A stretch of 64,000 nucleotides of DNA. Origin: Limnohabitans sp. 2KL-27 (GTDB lineage: Bacteria; Pseudomonadota; Gammaproteobacteria; Burkholderiales; Burkholderiaceae_C). Position 1 is the first letter of the stretch. Each line of letters begins with the position of its first letter. The stretch spans positions 124,853-188,852 of the forward strand of contig NZ_CXOP01000002.1 of assembly GCF_001269345.1 (NCBI RefSeq). The letters run 5' to 3'. The translations under genes and the position numbers were made by a program. Of the stretch, positions 18,408 through 27,567 are shown piece after piece. Below the pieces are notes generated by a model, which was not told the DNA's origin, did not search any database, and saw only the letters and a list, made by a program, of their open reading frames with translations.

Positions 18408-19409
18408 TCAGGGCACCGCAGGGGACGGCCCAGGGGCTTCGGCCACCAGCAAACGGCCCAGCCAAAGCCCGTGGACCGTGGCCAGCAGCAAGGCCCCAAT
18501 CACCCCAGATGCACAGACCAGCCAGGCCATGGCCAACACATGGACCCAACCCTGGGTGGGCGCGAGGTGCAAGGACAAGGCTGCCGAAGCTGCCAAGGGA
18601 AATGACATGCCCCAAAAAGGCATGCCAAAAGGCTGCTGCAGGCAGCGCTTGAGCACCGTCAAGGACACCAGCGTGAAAAACAAGGAAACGCCCCACAGCA
18701 TGTGCACCACCGTGTCAGGCGCACCCAACTGGTGTCCTGACAAAGCCAAAATTGAAGGCGGTGCCATGGTCACGAAGGTGGTGGGCATCATGCGCGAGGG
18801 CCACAGACCCACCATGCCGATGCGCACCAAGACAAGCCCCAAGGCGATGGGCCACAAAAAGATCGCAACCCCATACTGCGCAGCCGCCCAAACCGAGTGG
18901 CCCAGCGTGACCCCGGCCAAGGCGGGCAGCACATTGCCCACCACCGGGATGAACAGCGCAGGGGTCATGCCGCGCCAGAAATCCTCTGCGGTCATGCCCG
19001 GCTGCAACCAACGCCAAATGACACCGACTGTGCCCAGCAACAAACCGACAGCGCCCAGCATCCACACCACCTCTGCCCACACGCTGTATCCCCGGTGCGC
19101 CACCCAGATGGTCGGCAGCAAGACCACGGAGGATGGCAAGGTGGCCACAAACACATGGCGCAGGGGATGGCGGGCATCTTCCAGAACAGCCGCAGGAAAC
19201 CGATACCAGCGCCAAAGCTTGGCCGCCGTCAGGACCCCAAAAACCCCAGCCGCCAACACGCCCACCCCCAGCGACACCTGCAAGGCCACAGGCCCCCAAT
19301 GGGGCACAGCCCGAAACCAAGCCAGTGACAGGCCGCACAGGCCCATGACCATGGCAAACCAGGCAAAACCCAAATGCTGCACGGATGCCAGCGACGCTCG
19401 TTGTGTCAT
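18408..19409 (-). CDS. SLAC1/TehA (TDT) family anion permease
   Basis: A membrane protein of 333 residues with about ten hydrophobic helices, matching the tellurite-resistance/dicarboxylate transporter (TDT) family: HLGFAWFAMVMG at the start, then regular helices with conserved glycines and the motif GMPFWGMSFPLA. Known members pass small anions such as malate, sulfite or chloride. The substrate is not predictable. It lies just upstream of the DUF3422 gene and just downstream of the ssb terminator. Confidence 0.8.
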   Translation of the reverse strand: MTQRASLASVQHLGFAWFAMVMGLCGLSLAWFRAVPHWGPVALQVSLGVGVLAAGVFGVLTAAKLWRWYRFPAAVLEDARHPLRHVFVATLPSSVVLLPTIWVAHRGYSVWAEVVWMLGAVGLLLGTVGVIWRWLQPGMTAEDFWRGMTPALFIPVVGNVLPALAGVTLGHSVWAAAQYGVAIFLWPIALGLVLVRIGMVGLWPSRMMPTTFVTMAPPSILALSGHQLGAPDTVVHMLWGVSLFFTLVSLTVLKRCLQQPFGMPFWGMSFPLAASAALSLHLAPTQGWVHVLAMAWLVCASGVIGALLLATVHGLWLGRLLVAEAPGPSPAVP

Positions 19410-19426
19410 GGGGTGATTTTTTTCCT

Positions 19427-19458
19427 ATAAAAAAACCCGTGGTCCAGGCCACGGGTTT
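19427..19458 (-). terminator. terminator after ssb
   Basis: Stem AAACCCGTGG/CCACGGGTTT with loop TCCAGG (19433-19458), followed on the minus strand by TTTTTTTATA. It starts 25 bases past the ssb stop codon. Confidence 0.88.
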
Positions 19459-19482
19459 GGGATGCAGCGGGGCAGCCGAGCA

Positions 19483-19980
19483 TCAAAATGGGATGTCGTC
19501 GTCCATGTCGTCAAAATTGCTGGCCGCTGGCTTGGGCGCAGCGGCTGGCCGCTGGGCGGGTGCGGCGGCCGGCCGAGCGGCAGGGGCCGACTGGCGAGGG
19601 GCGTAAGCACCACCGCCAGCGTCATCGGCTGGGCCACCCATGCCTTGGCGACCGCCGAGCATCTGCATGGTCTCACCCCGAATCTCGGTGGCGAATTTCT
19701 CGATGCCATCCTTGTCCGTGTACTTGCGGGTGCGCAGACTGCCTTCCACATAGACCTGCGAGCCCTTTTTCAGGTACTGGCCCGCAATTTCGGCCAGTTT
19801 GCCGAAAAAGCTGATGCGGTGCCACTCGGTGGCTTCCTTCATCTCGCCCGTCGCCTTGTCCTTGTAACGGTCGGTGGTGGCCACATTGATGTTGCTGACC
19901 GCATCGCCCGAGGGCAAGTAACGGGTTTCAGGGTCGCGGCCCAAATTGCCGACGATGATGACTTTGTTGACGGATGCCAT
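19483..19980 (-). CDS. ssb: single-stranded DNA-binding protein
   Basis: Tetrameric ssDNA-binding protein for replication, repair and recombination. The 165-residue protein has the OB-fold N-terminal domain ([15 protein letters not shown], then [16 protein letters not shown]), a glycine/alanine/proline-rich linker, and the acidic partner-binding tail ending DDDIPF. The ATG at 19980 has GGAG just upstream. It lies downstream of an MFS gene, with uvrA divergent beyond, as commonly seen in Comamonadaceae. Confidence 0.96.
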   Translation of the reverse strand: MASVNKVIIVGNLGRDPETRYLPSGDAVSNINVATTDRYKDKATGEMKEATEWHRISFFGKLAEIAGQYLKKGSQVYVEGSLRTRKYTDKDGIEKFATEIRGETMQMLGGRQGMGGPADDAGGGAYAPRQSAPAARPAAAPAQRPAAAPKPAASNFDDMDDDIPF

Positions 19981-20047
19981 GAAAACTCCTCGATGATGTC
20001 TGAATTATGAGGCCATTCCCCGCCCACTCAGCGGACTTGCCCCGCCC

Positions 20048-21235
20048 TCAGGCCGCTTGCCCGAGCTGTGCGCTTCGTCCCGGGGTTTGCATGGGCCAGG
20101 CCACCAGCAACCAGGCCAGCATGGCCACACCGCAGCACAAAAACAGGACCGGGCTGCCCCAGGACTTGACCAACCAGCCGCCCGTCAATCCCCCGACAAA
20201 AAAGCCCAGCGACTGCAACGTGTTGTAGACCCCCATGGCCGTGCCACGCATGGCCCGGGGGGCGATGCGCGAAGCCAAACTGGGCTGGGTGGCTTCCAGC
20301 GCATTGAAACCACAAAAAAACACCAGCAGCAAGGCCGCCAAAGCCCCCAGGCTGGTGGTCCCCACCGACTGGAGCAGCAAACCAGCCTGCACCAGCACGA
20401 TCAGGCCGATCGAGACCAGGAACACCTTTTTCAGGTGCCCGCGTCGCTCCATGGCGAACACCACACCCAAAAACAAAAACGACACCAACACAGCGGGCAA
20501 ATACACCTGCCAATGCTGCGCAGTTTGCAGGCCCGCCTGCACCAGCAAGGCGGGCAACGCCACCCACATGGCCAATTGCACCGCATGCAAAACAAACACG
20601 CCCACATTCAGGCGCATCAAGTCGGCATGGGCCAGCACATCGCGCAGTCGCCCCCGGCCTTGTCCAAGCACCGGCGCGGGCGCAGGGGGTGCCCCCCAAA
20701 TCACCACGCCCACGCCCAACAGTGCCAACACACCGGTGAGCCAAAACAGGCCCGGCAAGCCAATCCAGGCCGTGAGCAAGGGCGACACCACCAAGGACAA
20801 GGCAAACATCAAACCGATGCTGCCGCCCACCAAAGCCATGGCTTTGGTGCGCACCTCATCGCGTGTCAAGTCGGCCAGCAAGGCCGTGACAGCCGCCGAC
20901 ACCGCCCCCGCCCCCTGCAAGCTGCGCCCGACCAGCAAACCGGTCAGGTCGGTGGCCGCAGCCGCCCAAAAGCTGCCCAAGGCGAAGATCACCAAGCCCA
21001 GCACGATGACGCGCTTGCGCCCAAACCGGTCGGAGGCCATGCCAAAGGGCAGCTGCAAAAGACCCTGCGTCAGGCCATAAATGCCCATGGCCAGACCCAA
21101 CCACACCGGGTCTTCGCCGCCGGGGTAGCGGCGCGCCTCCAGGGCAAAGACCGGCAAAACCAGAAACAAACCCAGCATGCGCAGCGCAAAAATGCTGGCC
21201 AATGAAGCGCTGGCGCGGCGCTCGATGGGCGTCAT
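20048..21235 (-). CDS. MFS transporter
   Basis: A 395-residue major facilitator with about 12 hydrophobic segments. The loop motif MASDRFGRKRVIVLG (between helices 2 and 3) is characteristic of proton-driven DHA1 exporters, and GRSLQGAGAVSAA is the motif C-like antiporter signature. The start at 21235 is chosen because the 123 in-frame codons upstream run through uvrA on the other strand. It lies between ssb and uvrA, a conserved spot, but the substrate is unknown. Confidence 0.87.
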   Translation of the reverse strand: MTPIERRASASLASIFALRMLGLFLVLPVFALEARRYPGGEDPVWLGLAMGIYGLTQGLLQLPFGMASDRFGRKRVIVLGLVIFALGSFWAAAATDLTGLLVGRSLQGAGAVSAAVTALLADLTRDEVRTKAMALVGGSIGLMFALSLVVSPLLTAWIGLPGLFWLTGVLALLGVGVVIWGAPPAPAPVLGQGRGRLRDVLAHADLMRLNVGVFVLHAVQLAMWVALPALLVQAGLQTAQHWQVYLPAVLVSFLFLGVVFAMERRGHLKKVFLVSIGLIVLVQAGLLLQSVGTTSLGALAALLLVFFCGFNALEATQPSLASRIAPRAMRGTAMGVYNTLQSLGFFVGGLTGGWLVKSWGSPVLFLCCGVAMLAWLLVAWPMQTPGRSAQLGQAA

Positions 21236-21401
21236 GCTCAAAACGTCTGAAACGGGATAAGGCAAGGAATCGGCCACAAAAGATCTCAAAAAGCCCCAAA
21301 CGGGAGGATGCAAAAGCCGGATTGTCCCTGATTGATGGACCCCAGCGCCCCGCAGGATCTCAAAGGGGATAATCAAAGGTTTTGCTGATCTGGCCCTCAC
21401 T

Positions 21402-24329
21402 GTGAAACTTGCTGATCCCTCTCTCTTGCCCGACGAACCCCAAGAAGCGCGGTACCTGGCAACGGCCTTGCGGCAAACCCACATCAGCGTGCGGGGGGCG
21501 CGCACCCACAACCTGAAAAATATCGACCTGGACATCCCGCGCAACCAGCTGGTGGTGATCACCGGGCTGTCGGGCTCGGGCAAGTCGAGCCTGGCCTTTG
21601 ACACGCTGTATGCCGAAGGCCAGCGCCGCTATGTGGAGAGCCTGTCGGCCTATGCCCGGCAGTTTTTGCAACTGATGGACAAACCCGATGTGGACCTGAT
21701 CGAGGGTCTGTCGCCCGCCATTTCCATCGAACAAAAAGCCACCAGCCACAACCCGCGCTCCACCGTGGGCACCGTGACCGAAATCCACGACTACCTGCGT
21801 TTGTTGTACGCCCGTGCCGGCACGCCCTATTGCCCCGACCACAACTTGGCACTGCAAGCGCAGACCGTGAGCCAGATGGTGGACACCGTGCTGGCCCTGC
21901 CCGAAGACACCAAGCTCATGATCCTCGCGCCGATTGCGCGCGAGAAAAAAGGCGAGTTCGAAAAAGTTTTCGAGCAGATGCAGGCGCTGGGCTATGTGCG
22001 CTTTCGCATCAACGGCCAGACCGTCGAGGTGGAAGACCTGCCCACGCTCAAGAAGACCGAGAAACACAACATCGACGTGGTGGTGGACCGCATCAAAGTC
22101 CGATCAGAAGAAGACCCCAAAGCGCGCGACGCCTTGCGCCAGCGCCTGGCCGAAAGCTTTGAGGCCGCCCTGCACCTGGCCGAGCACCGCGCTGTGGCGC
22201 TGGAAATGGACACGGGGAAAGAACACTTGTTCAACGCCAAGTTTTCTTGCCCGGTCTGCACCTATTCCATCAGCGAGTTGGAGCCGAGGTTGTTCTCCTT
22301 CAACTCGCCCATGGGGGCCTGCCCCACTTGCGACGGCATCGGCACGATGGCGTTTTTTGACCCGGAGCGGGTGGTGGCCTTTCCGTCGCTCAGCTTGGCC
22401 AGCGGCGCCATCAAGGGCTGGGACCGGCGCAACGGCTTTTACTTCAGCATGCTCGAAAGCCTGGCCAAGCATTACCAGTTCGACATCGAAGCGCCGTTTG
22501 AAAAACTCGCGCCCATTCACCAGCAAGTTTTGCTGCACGGCTCAGGACTCGAAGAAATCAAGTTCAGCTACGTGATGGAGTCCGGTGCCTCGCAGGGCAA
22601 AAAGGTCAGCAAAAAGCACCCGTTTGAAGGGATCATCCCCAACATGACGCGCCGTTACCGCGAGACCGACTCGGCCGTGGTGCGCGAAGACCTGGCACGC
22701 TACCGCAACATGCAGGCCTGCACCGATTGCCAAGGCACGCGTCTGCGGCGCGAAGCCCGCCATGTGCGCATTGGCGAGGGTGCGCAAGCCCGCGCCATTT
22801 ACGAGATCAGCCACATCACCCTGGGCGAGTCGCAGCAGTATTTTCAAAGCTTGAAGATGCACGGCGCCAAGGCCGAAATCGCCGACAAAGTGGTGCGCGA
22901 AATCGCGCTGCGCCTGAAGTTTTTGAACGATGTGGGTTTGAATTATTTGAGCCTGGACCGCAGCGCCGACACCCTCTCGGGCGGCGAGTCGCAACGCATC
23001 CGCCTGGCCAGCCAGATCGGCTCGGGCCTGACGGGTGTGATGTACGTGCTGGACGAGCCCAGCATCGGCTTGCACCAGCGCGACAACGACCGCCTGATCG
23101 GCACGCTGCAACACCTGCGCGACATCGGCAACAGCGTGCTGGTGGTCGAGCACGACGAAGACATGATCCGCGTGGCCGACCACGTCATCGACATGGGGCC
23201 GGGTGCGGGCGTGCACGGGGGGCGCGTGATGGCGCAAGGCACTTGCGCCGACATCCTGGCCGCCCCCGACTCGGTCACCGGCCAGTACATGTCGGGCCGC
23301 AAAAAAATCGACATCCCCAAACGCCACAAAGCGGGCAAGGATTTCATCGAGATCGTGGGCGCGTCGGGCAACAACCTGAAAAGCGTGAATGTGAAATTCC
23401 CAGTGGGCCTCCTGACCTGCGTGACCGGCGTGTCCGGCTCGGGCAAATCCACCTTGGTGAACGACACGCTCTACACCGCAGCAGCCCACCAGATTCACCG
23501 TGCGCACGATGAAGCTGCTGCCCACGAAGAGATCAAAGGGCTGGAGCACTTCGACAAAGTCATCAACGTCGACCAGTCGCCCATTGGCCGCACGCCGCGC
23601 AGCAACCCCGCCACTTACACCGGCCTGTTCACCCACATCCGCGAGCTGATGGCCGAGGTGCCTGCCGCACGCGAGCGTGGCTACGGCCCGGGGCGCTTTT
23701 CCTTCAACGTGACCGGCGGCCGCTGCGAAGCCTGCCAGGGCGACGGCATGGTGAAGGTGGAGATGCACTTTTTGCCCGACGTCTACGTGCCTTGCGACGT
23801 GTGCCACGGCATGCGCTACAACCGCGAAACGCTCGAGGTGCAATACAAGGGCCAGAACATCGCGCAAATCCTGAACATGACGGTGGAAGCCGCGCACCAG
23901 TTCTTCAGCGCCGTGCCCAACATTGCGCGCAAGCTGCAAACCCTGCTCGATGTGGGCCTGACCTACATCCGCTTGGGGCAAAGCGCCACCACCTTGTCGG
24001 GGGGCGAGGCGCAACGCGTCAAGCTCGCGCTCGAATTGTCCAAACGCGACACGGGCCGCACGCTCTACATCCTGGACGAACCCACCACCGGGCTGCACTT
24101 TGCCGACATCGACCTGCTGCTCAAAGTCTTGCACCAGCTGCGCGACGCGGGCAACACCATCGTCATCATCGAGCACAACCTCGACGTCATCAAAACCGCC
24201 GACTGGCTCATCGACATGGGCCCCGAAGGCGGCGCGGGCGGCGGCACGGTGCTGGGCGAAGGCACCCCCGAGCAACTGGCCCAAAACAAGGCCAGTTTCA
24301 CGGGCCGCTATTTGGCGCGTTTGCTGTGA
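21402..24329 (+). CDS. uvrA: excinuclease ABC subunit A
   Basis: Damage-recognition ATPase of nucleotide excision repair. The 975-residue protein starts at GTG (21402). It has Walker [10 protein letters not shown] at 55-63 and a second GVSGSGKST at about 676, two LSGGE ABC signatures (before RIRLASQIG and before VKLALELS), and Walker [10 protein letters not shown] and DEPTTGLH. Zinc fingers are CPVC...CPTC and CEAC...CDVC. No CTGT-N8-ACAG LexA box was seen in the 166 bases upstream. Confidence 0.96.
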   Translation: MKLADPSLLPDEPQEARYLATALRQTHISVRGARTHNLKNIDLDIPRNQLVVITGLSGSGKSSLAFDTLYAEGQRRYVESLSAYARQFLQLMDKPDVDLIEGLSPAISIEQKATSHNPRSTVGTVTEIHDYLRLLYARAGTPYCPDHNLALQAQTVSQMVDTVLALPEDTKLMILAPIAREKKGEFEKVFEQMQALGYVRFRINGQTVEVEDLPTLKKTEKHNIDVVVDRIKVRSEEDPKARDALRQRLAESFEAALHLAEHRAVALEMDTGKEHLFNAKFSCPVCTYSISELEPRLFSFNSPMGACPTCDGIGTMAFFDPERVVAFPSLSLASGAIKGWDRRNGFYFSMLESLAKHYQFDIEAPFEKLAPIHQQVLLHGSGLEEIKFSYVMESGASQGKKVSKKHPFEGIIPNMTRRYRETDSAVVREDLARYRNMQACTDCQGTRLRREARHVRIGEGAQARAIYEISHITLGESQQYFQSLKMHGAKAEIADKVVREIALRLKFLNDVGLNYLSLDRSADTLSGGESQRIRLASQIGSGLTGVMYVLDEPSIGLHQRDNDRLIGTLQHLRDIGNSVLVVEHDEDMIRVADHVIDMGPGAGVHGGRVMAQGTCADILAAPDSVTGQYMSGRKKIDIPKRHKAGKDFIEIVGASGNNLKSVNVKFPVGLLTCVTGVSGSGKSTLVNDTLYTAAAHQIHRAHDEAAAHEEIKGLEHFDKVINVDQSPIGRTPRSNPATYTGLFTHIRELMAEVPAARERGYGPGRFSFNVTGGRCEACQGDGMVKVEMHFLPDVYVPCDVCHGMRYNRETLEVQYKGQNIAQILNMTVEAAHQFFSAVPNIARKLQTLLDVGLTYIRLGQSATTLSGGEAQRVKLALELSKRDTGRTLYILDEPTTGLHFADIDLLLKVLHQLRDAGNTIVIIEHNLDVIKTADWLIDMGPEGGAGGGTVLGEGTPEQLAQNKASFTGRYLARLL

Positions 24330-24385
24330 GTCAGAGGCACGCGCCTCATCTTTCATCCACACACTTTTGAAATTCTGAAACCCTT

Positions 24386-24784
24386 ATGAAAACCGTGATC
24401 CGTGCTTTTTTCAGAACCCTGCGCGTTGTACTGGGCCCCGTCATGCTGCTCAAAGAGCGCTTGACCCAACCGACCGGCGTGCAACGAGGCTCCGCCGAAC
24501 AAGCCGCTGTCGATCAGCAATGCCAAAGCCTGGCGCTGTACCAATTCAGCACCTGCCCGTTTTGCATCAAGGTTCGGCAAGAAATGCGCCGCCTGTCCTT
24601 GCCCATCGAAAAACGCGATGCACAGCACAACCCTGCCCACCGCGATGCGTTGATGCAAGGCAGTGGCGCCACCCAAGTGCCGTGCCTGCAGATCACCGAG
24701 GCCAACGGCCAAACCCGCTGGCTCAAAGACTCGGGAGCGATCATGGCTTATTTGCGCGAACGATTTGCGGCAACTGGCATTTGA
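24386..24784 (+). CDS. glutaredoxin-like protein with N-terminal extension
   Basis: A 132-residue protein with a glutaredoxin/GST-N fold: active-site CPFC at 57-60, a cis-proline in TQVPCLQI, and a C-terminal KDSGAIMAYLRERF helix. The first 45 residues are a basic, hydrophobic extension (FFRTLRVVLGPVMLL) that may anchor it to the membrane. The family reduces disulfides or glutathione adducts. It follows uvrA by 56 bases and precedes the CYTH gene by 21. Confidence 0.8.
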   Translation: MKTVIRAFFRTLRVVLGPVMLLKERLTQPTGVQRGSAEQAAVDQQCQSLALYQFSTCPFCIKVRQEMRRLSLPIEKRDAQHNPAHRDALMQGSGATQVPCLQITEANGQTRWLKDSGAIMAYLRERFAATGI

Positions 24785-24805
24785 GGGCTTTATCCCTCAC
24801 ACGGC

Positions 24806-25420
24806 ATGGAAACCGAACTCAAACTCAGCCTGTGCACAACAGCGCTGCCGCGCCTGCTGACGCATCCTCTGCTGGCCGGCGCGAACAGCAAGCAACGTCT
24901 GCTGAACACCTATTTCGACACGCCCGAGTTGGCCCTGCAAGAGCGCCGCATGGCCGTGCGCGAGCGGCTGGCCGGCGATCAGTGGCTGCTCACGGTCAAG
25001 ACGGCGGGGCGAAGCGACAAGGGCCTGTCGCGCAGGCAAGAGTGGGAGGGCCCAAGCACCGCTGGCGCTTTGCAGTTCGACACGCTGGTGGATGACGCCG
25101 CCCTGGCCACCGAACTGATGGCGATGCGGCCGCGTTTGAAGGCGCTTTTTTGCACCGATTTTGAACGCCAGCGCTGGGTGCTCATGCACGCAGACGCACA
25201 AATCGAAGTGGCGTTAGACCAAGGCCGCATCCATGTGCCCGGCACCGACTTGAGCGAGCCGCTGCTGGAGCTGGAACTTGAATTGCTGAGTGGCCCCGAA
25301 GCCGCCTTGCTCGCACTGGCCGAGGTGCTGCGTCAAACCCCGCAAGGTGAGTTGACGCTCACGCCCAGCGACACCAGCAAGGCGCAGCGGGGTATGGCGC
25401 TTTGGCAGCGCTCTCATTGA
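24806..25420 (+). CDS. CYTH domain protein (inorganic triphosphatase-like)
   Basis: A 204-residue single-domain CYTH protein. The diagnostic ExExK motif is at residues 2-6 (ETELK), and basic and acidic residues alternate along the tunnel strands (YFDTPELAL, RERLAGDQWLLTVK). Bacterial relatives such as YgiF hydrolyse inorganic tripolyphosphate, usually with a C-terminal CHAD domain; that domain is absent here. Substrate not established. It probably shares a transcript with the glutaredoxin-like gene. Confidence 0.82.
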   Translation: METELKLSLCTTALPRLLTHPLLAGANSKQRLLNTYFDTPELALQERRMAVRERLAGDQWLLTVKTAGRSDKGLSRRQEWEGPSTAGALQFDTLVDDAALATELMAMRPRLKALFCTDFERQRWVLMHADAQIEVALDQGRIHVPGTDLSEPLLELELELLSGPEAALLALAEVLRQTPQGELTLTPSDTSKAQRGMALWQRSH

Positions 25421-25454
25421 CCCGACAAGCAGACCTCGGCGGGGTTTTGCAGAC

Positions 25455-25865
25455 TCACGCCGCCTGAACCACCGTGAGCAAGGTCTGGCCGTTCGCGACC
25501 AGCTTCTCACCCTCTGCGTCCACCGCAAACAAATCACAGCTGGTAAAAACCTGCGCCTTCCCCGGCTTGACCACCCGTGCACGGGCAATGAATTTTTGCC
25601 CTACCGCTGGCCGCAAGCAGTTGACCGAAAAGTTCGCGGCCAGCAAATTCGGCCCGGCCACGGTGCCGGCGGCGAAACCACATGCGGTATCGATCAAGGC
25701 GCCAATCAGGCCCGCATGCAAGAAGCCCGAATACTGGCCGACTTCTGGCCGCCAAGGCATTTGGATTTCCACAAACCCGGGTTCAGCCACCGTCACTTCG
25801 ATGCCGCACCAGCGGTTGAATTCGGCCATGGCATTGATCTTTTTCAACGTGTCGAGGGGGCTCAT
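25455..25865 (-). CDS. PaaI-family hotdog thioesterase
   Basis: Predicted acyl-CoA thioesterase of 136 residues with the hotdog-fold helix HAGLIGALIDTACGFAAG, where the Asp is the usual catalytic residue. The segment GFVEIQMPWRPE and the C-terminal strand pattern fit the PaaI/YigI group. Its start codon overlaps the stop of the MerR gene by four bases (ATGA), so the regulator and enzyme form one transcription unit. This suggests it acts on an acyl-CoA linked to the regulator's signal. Confidence 0.85.
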   Translation of the reverse strand: MSPLDTLKKINAMAEFNRWCGIEVTVAEPGFVEIQMPWRPEVGQYSGFLHAGLIGALIDTACGFAAGTVAGPNLLAANFSVNCLRPAVGQKFIARARVVKPGKAQVFTSCDLFAVDAEGEKLVANGQTLLTVVQAA

Positions 25866-26221
25866 TTCGCTTTCCTTTGCTTGTTTTCAAACCAGCCGAT
25901 GTGGTCGATCAGCTTCCTGCGCAGTGCTTGGTGTTCGGCGATGACTTGGTCGATGTCGGCCACACGCTGGCGGATCGCCTCGATCATGTCCTGGGGCCTC
26001 AATTGGCCCGATTGGAATTTGGGCACGTACTCGGCGATGAAGGGCAGCGAGAAGCCCATCTCCCGCGACATGGCGATGAAGACCACAAGCCTCAAGGTTT
26101 TCTCGTCGTAATCGCGGTAACCGTTGGGCAATCGCTGGCTCGCGATCAAGCCTGCCGCTTCGTATCGCCGCAAGCGGTGCACCGACACCTGGGTCTTGGC
26201 TGAAAGTTCTGAAATGCGCAT
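25862..26221 (-). CDS. MerR-family transcriptional regulator
   Basis: A 119-residue regulator with an N-terminal MerR winged helix (VSVHRLRRYEAAGLI, then RLPNGYRDYDEKTL) and a coiled-coil dimerisation helix at about 75-115. No effector domain or metal-binding Cys is present, so it is not a metal sensor of the CueR/MerR type. It is translationally coupled to the thioesterase. Divergent from the serine hydrolase gene across 142 bases, which it may also control. Confidence 0.88.
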   Translation of the reverse strand: MRISELSAKTQVSVHRLRRYEAAGLIASQRLPNGYRDYDEKTLRLVVFIAMSREMGFSLPFIAEYVPKFQSGQLRPQDMIEAIRQRVADIDQVIAEHQALRRKLIDHIGWFENKQRKAK

Positions 26222-26363
26222 GAATCCAGTCTAGCAACGCTCGCGCAATGCGAAGGTTCATCTCTTTGACGCATGGGCGACAAGCCAGGCGAGCGTCTGC
26301 GCCGCAGGTGATACCCCGCTGCGCCTTGCTGGTGTACAAAACATCCTTCTTCAGGAGCACCCG

Positions 26364-27539
26364 ATGACCTCTCACCCCGCTTTGCCCCACGCCCATCCTG
26401 CTGACGTGGGCCTGTGCCCCGAGCGCACGCAACGCCTGATGGACGTGATGCGCCGCGAAGTGGACAGCGGCCGGCTGCCCGGCGCGGTGGCCATGGTGGC
26501 CCGGCGCGGGCAAATCGCCCTGCTCGAGGCCGTGGGCCAGCAAGACCCGGCCACGGGAAAAGCCATGCAGACCGACAGCATCTTCCGCATCTATTCCATG
26601 ACCAAGCCGGTCGTGTCGGTGGCGGTGATGATGCTGATCGAGCGCGGACAGTTGCTGCTCTCCGATCCGGTCGGCCGCTGGTTGCCGGAATATGCCCACC
26701 AGCAAGTGGCCACCGCCCATGGTCTGGAGCCGGTGCGCAACCCGGCCACCGTGCAAGACTTGCTGCGCCACACGGCCGGCTTGACCTATGAATTTCTGGG
26801 CGACTCTGCGGTGCAGCGCCAGTACGCCCAAGCCAACATCGCTTCACGCGAACGGACCAACGCCGAGTTCTCGCAAACGCTGGCGGCCATGCCCTTGCAG
26901 TTTCAGCCCGGCAGTGTGTGGGCCTACAGCCGCGCCACCGATGTGCTGGGGCGCTTGGTCGAGGTGGTCATTGGTCAGAGCCTGGGCGCGTTTTTGCAAA
27001 CCGAGATTTTTGGCCCATTGGGCATGGTGGACACCGGATTTTCCGTGCCCCCCGCGCAGCAGCACCGCATCGCCGAGCCCTTTGCGCACGACCCCGATGG
27101 CGGCGTGCCGATGAAGGTGCTCGAACCCCGACAAGTGCCTGCCATGGAAGGCGGTGGCAGCGGCCTCATGTCCACCACCCTGGACTACACCCGCTTTTTG
27201 CAGTGCCTGCGCAACCGCGGCGAGCTGAACGGCGTGCGCCTGCTGGGACCCCATACCGTGGACTACATGACCGCCGACCACCTGGGCAGTATCCCAGCCG
27301 ATGGCACCCTGCTGCCCCCGGGCCACGGCTTTGGTCTCGGGTTTGCGGTGCGCACCCATCTGGGACAGGCGCCCGTGCCCGGTTCGGTGGGGCTGTATTA
27401 CTGGGGCGGGATCGCGGGGACCACGTTTTTTGTGGACCCGGCGCTCGACATGGTGGCCATGCTGATGGTCCAGGCACCCAACCAAAAAGACTACTACCGT
27501 CCCTTGTTCCGCGACCTGGTGTACGCGGCGCTGCTGTAA
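26364..27539 (+). CDS. serine hydrolase, class C beta-lactamase family
   Basis: A 391-residue protein of the beta-lactamase/EstB esterase fold. The catalytic SMTK tetrad is at residues 78-81, a YSR motif near residue 188 takes the place of YxN, and the third-box strand is GGIAGTTFFVDP. No signal peptide is visible, which favours a cytosolic esterase or peptidase rather than a true beta-lactamase. It precedes the acyl-CoA ligase by 28 bases and may be cotranscribed. Confidence 0.85.
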   Translation: MTSHPALPHAHPADVGLCPERTQRLMDVMRREVDSGRLPGAVAMVARRGQIALLEAVGQQDPATGKAMQTDSIFRIYSMTKPVVSVAVMMLIERGQLLLSDPVGRWLPEYAHQQVATAHGLEPVRNPATVQDLLRHTAGLTYEFLGDSAVQRQYAQANIASRERTNAEFSQTLAAMPLQFQPGSVWAYSRATDVLGRLVEVVIGQSLGAFLQTEIFGPLGMVDTGFSVPPAQQHRIAEPFAHDPDGGVPMKVLEPRQVPAMEGGGSGLMSTTLDYTRFLQCLRNRGELNGVRLLGPHTVDYMTADHLGSIPADGTLLPPGHGFGLGFAVRTHLGQAPVPGSVGLYYWGGIAGTTFFVDPALDMVAMLMVQAPNQKDYYRPLFRDLVYAALL

Positions 27540-27567
27540 ATAACTCAAAACACTGGAGACTTCTCAC

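Noticed and set aside
21236..21401. LexA (SOS) box upstream of uvrA
   Set aside because: No CTGT-N8-ACAG-type site was found by eye on either strand of this gap.
22542..24362. A 606-codon open frame on the minus strand
   Set aside because: It is antisense to uvrA, whose Walker and zinc motifs are intact; the antisense translation has no recognisable domain.
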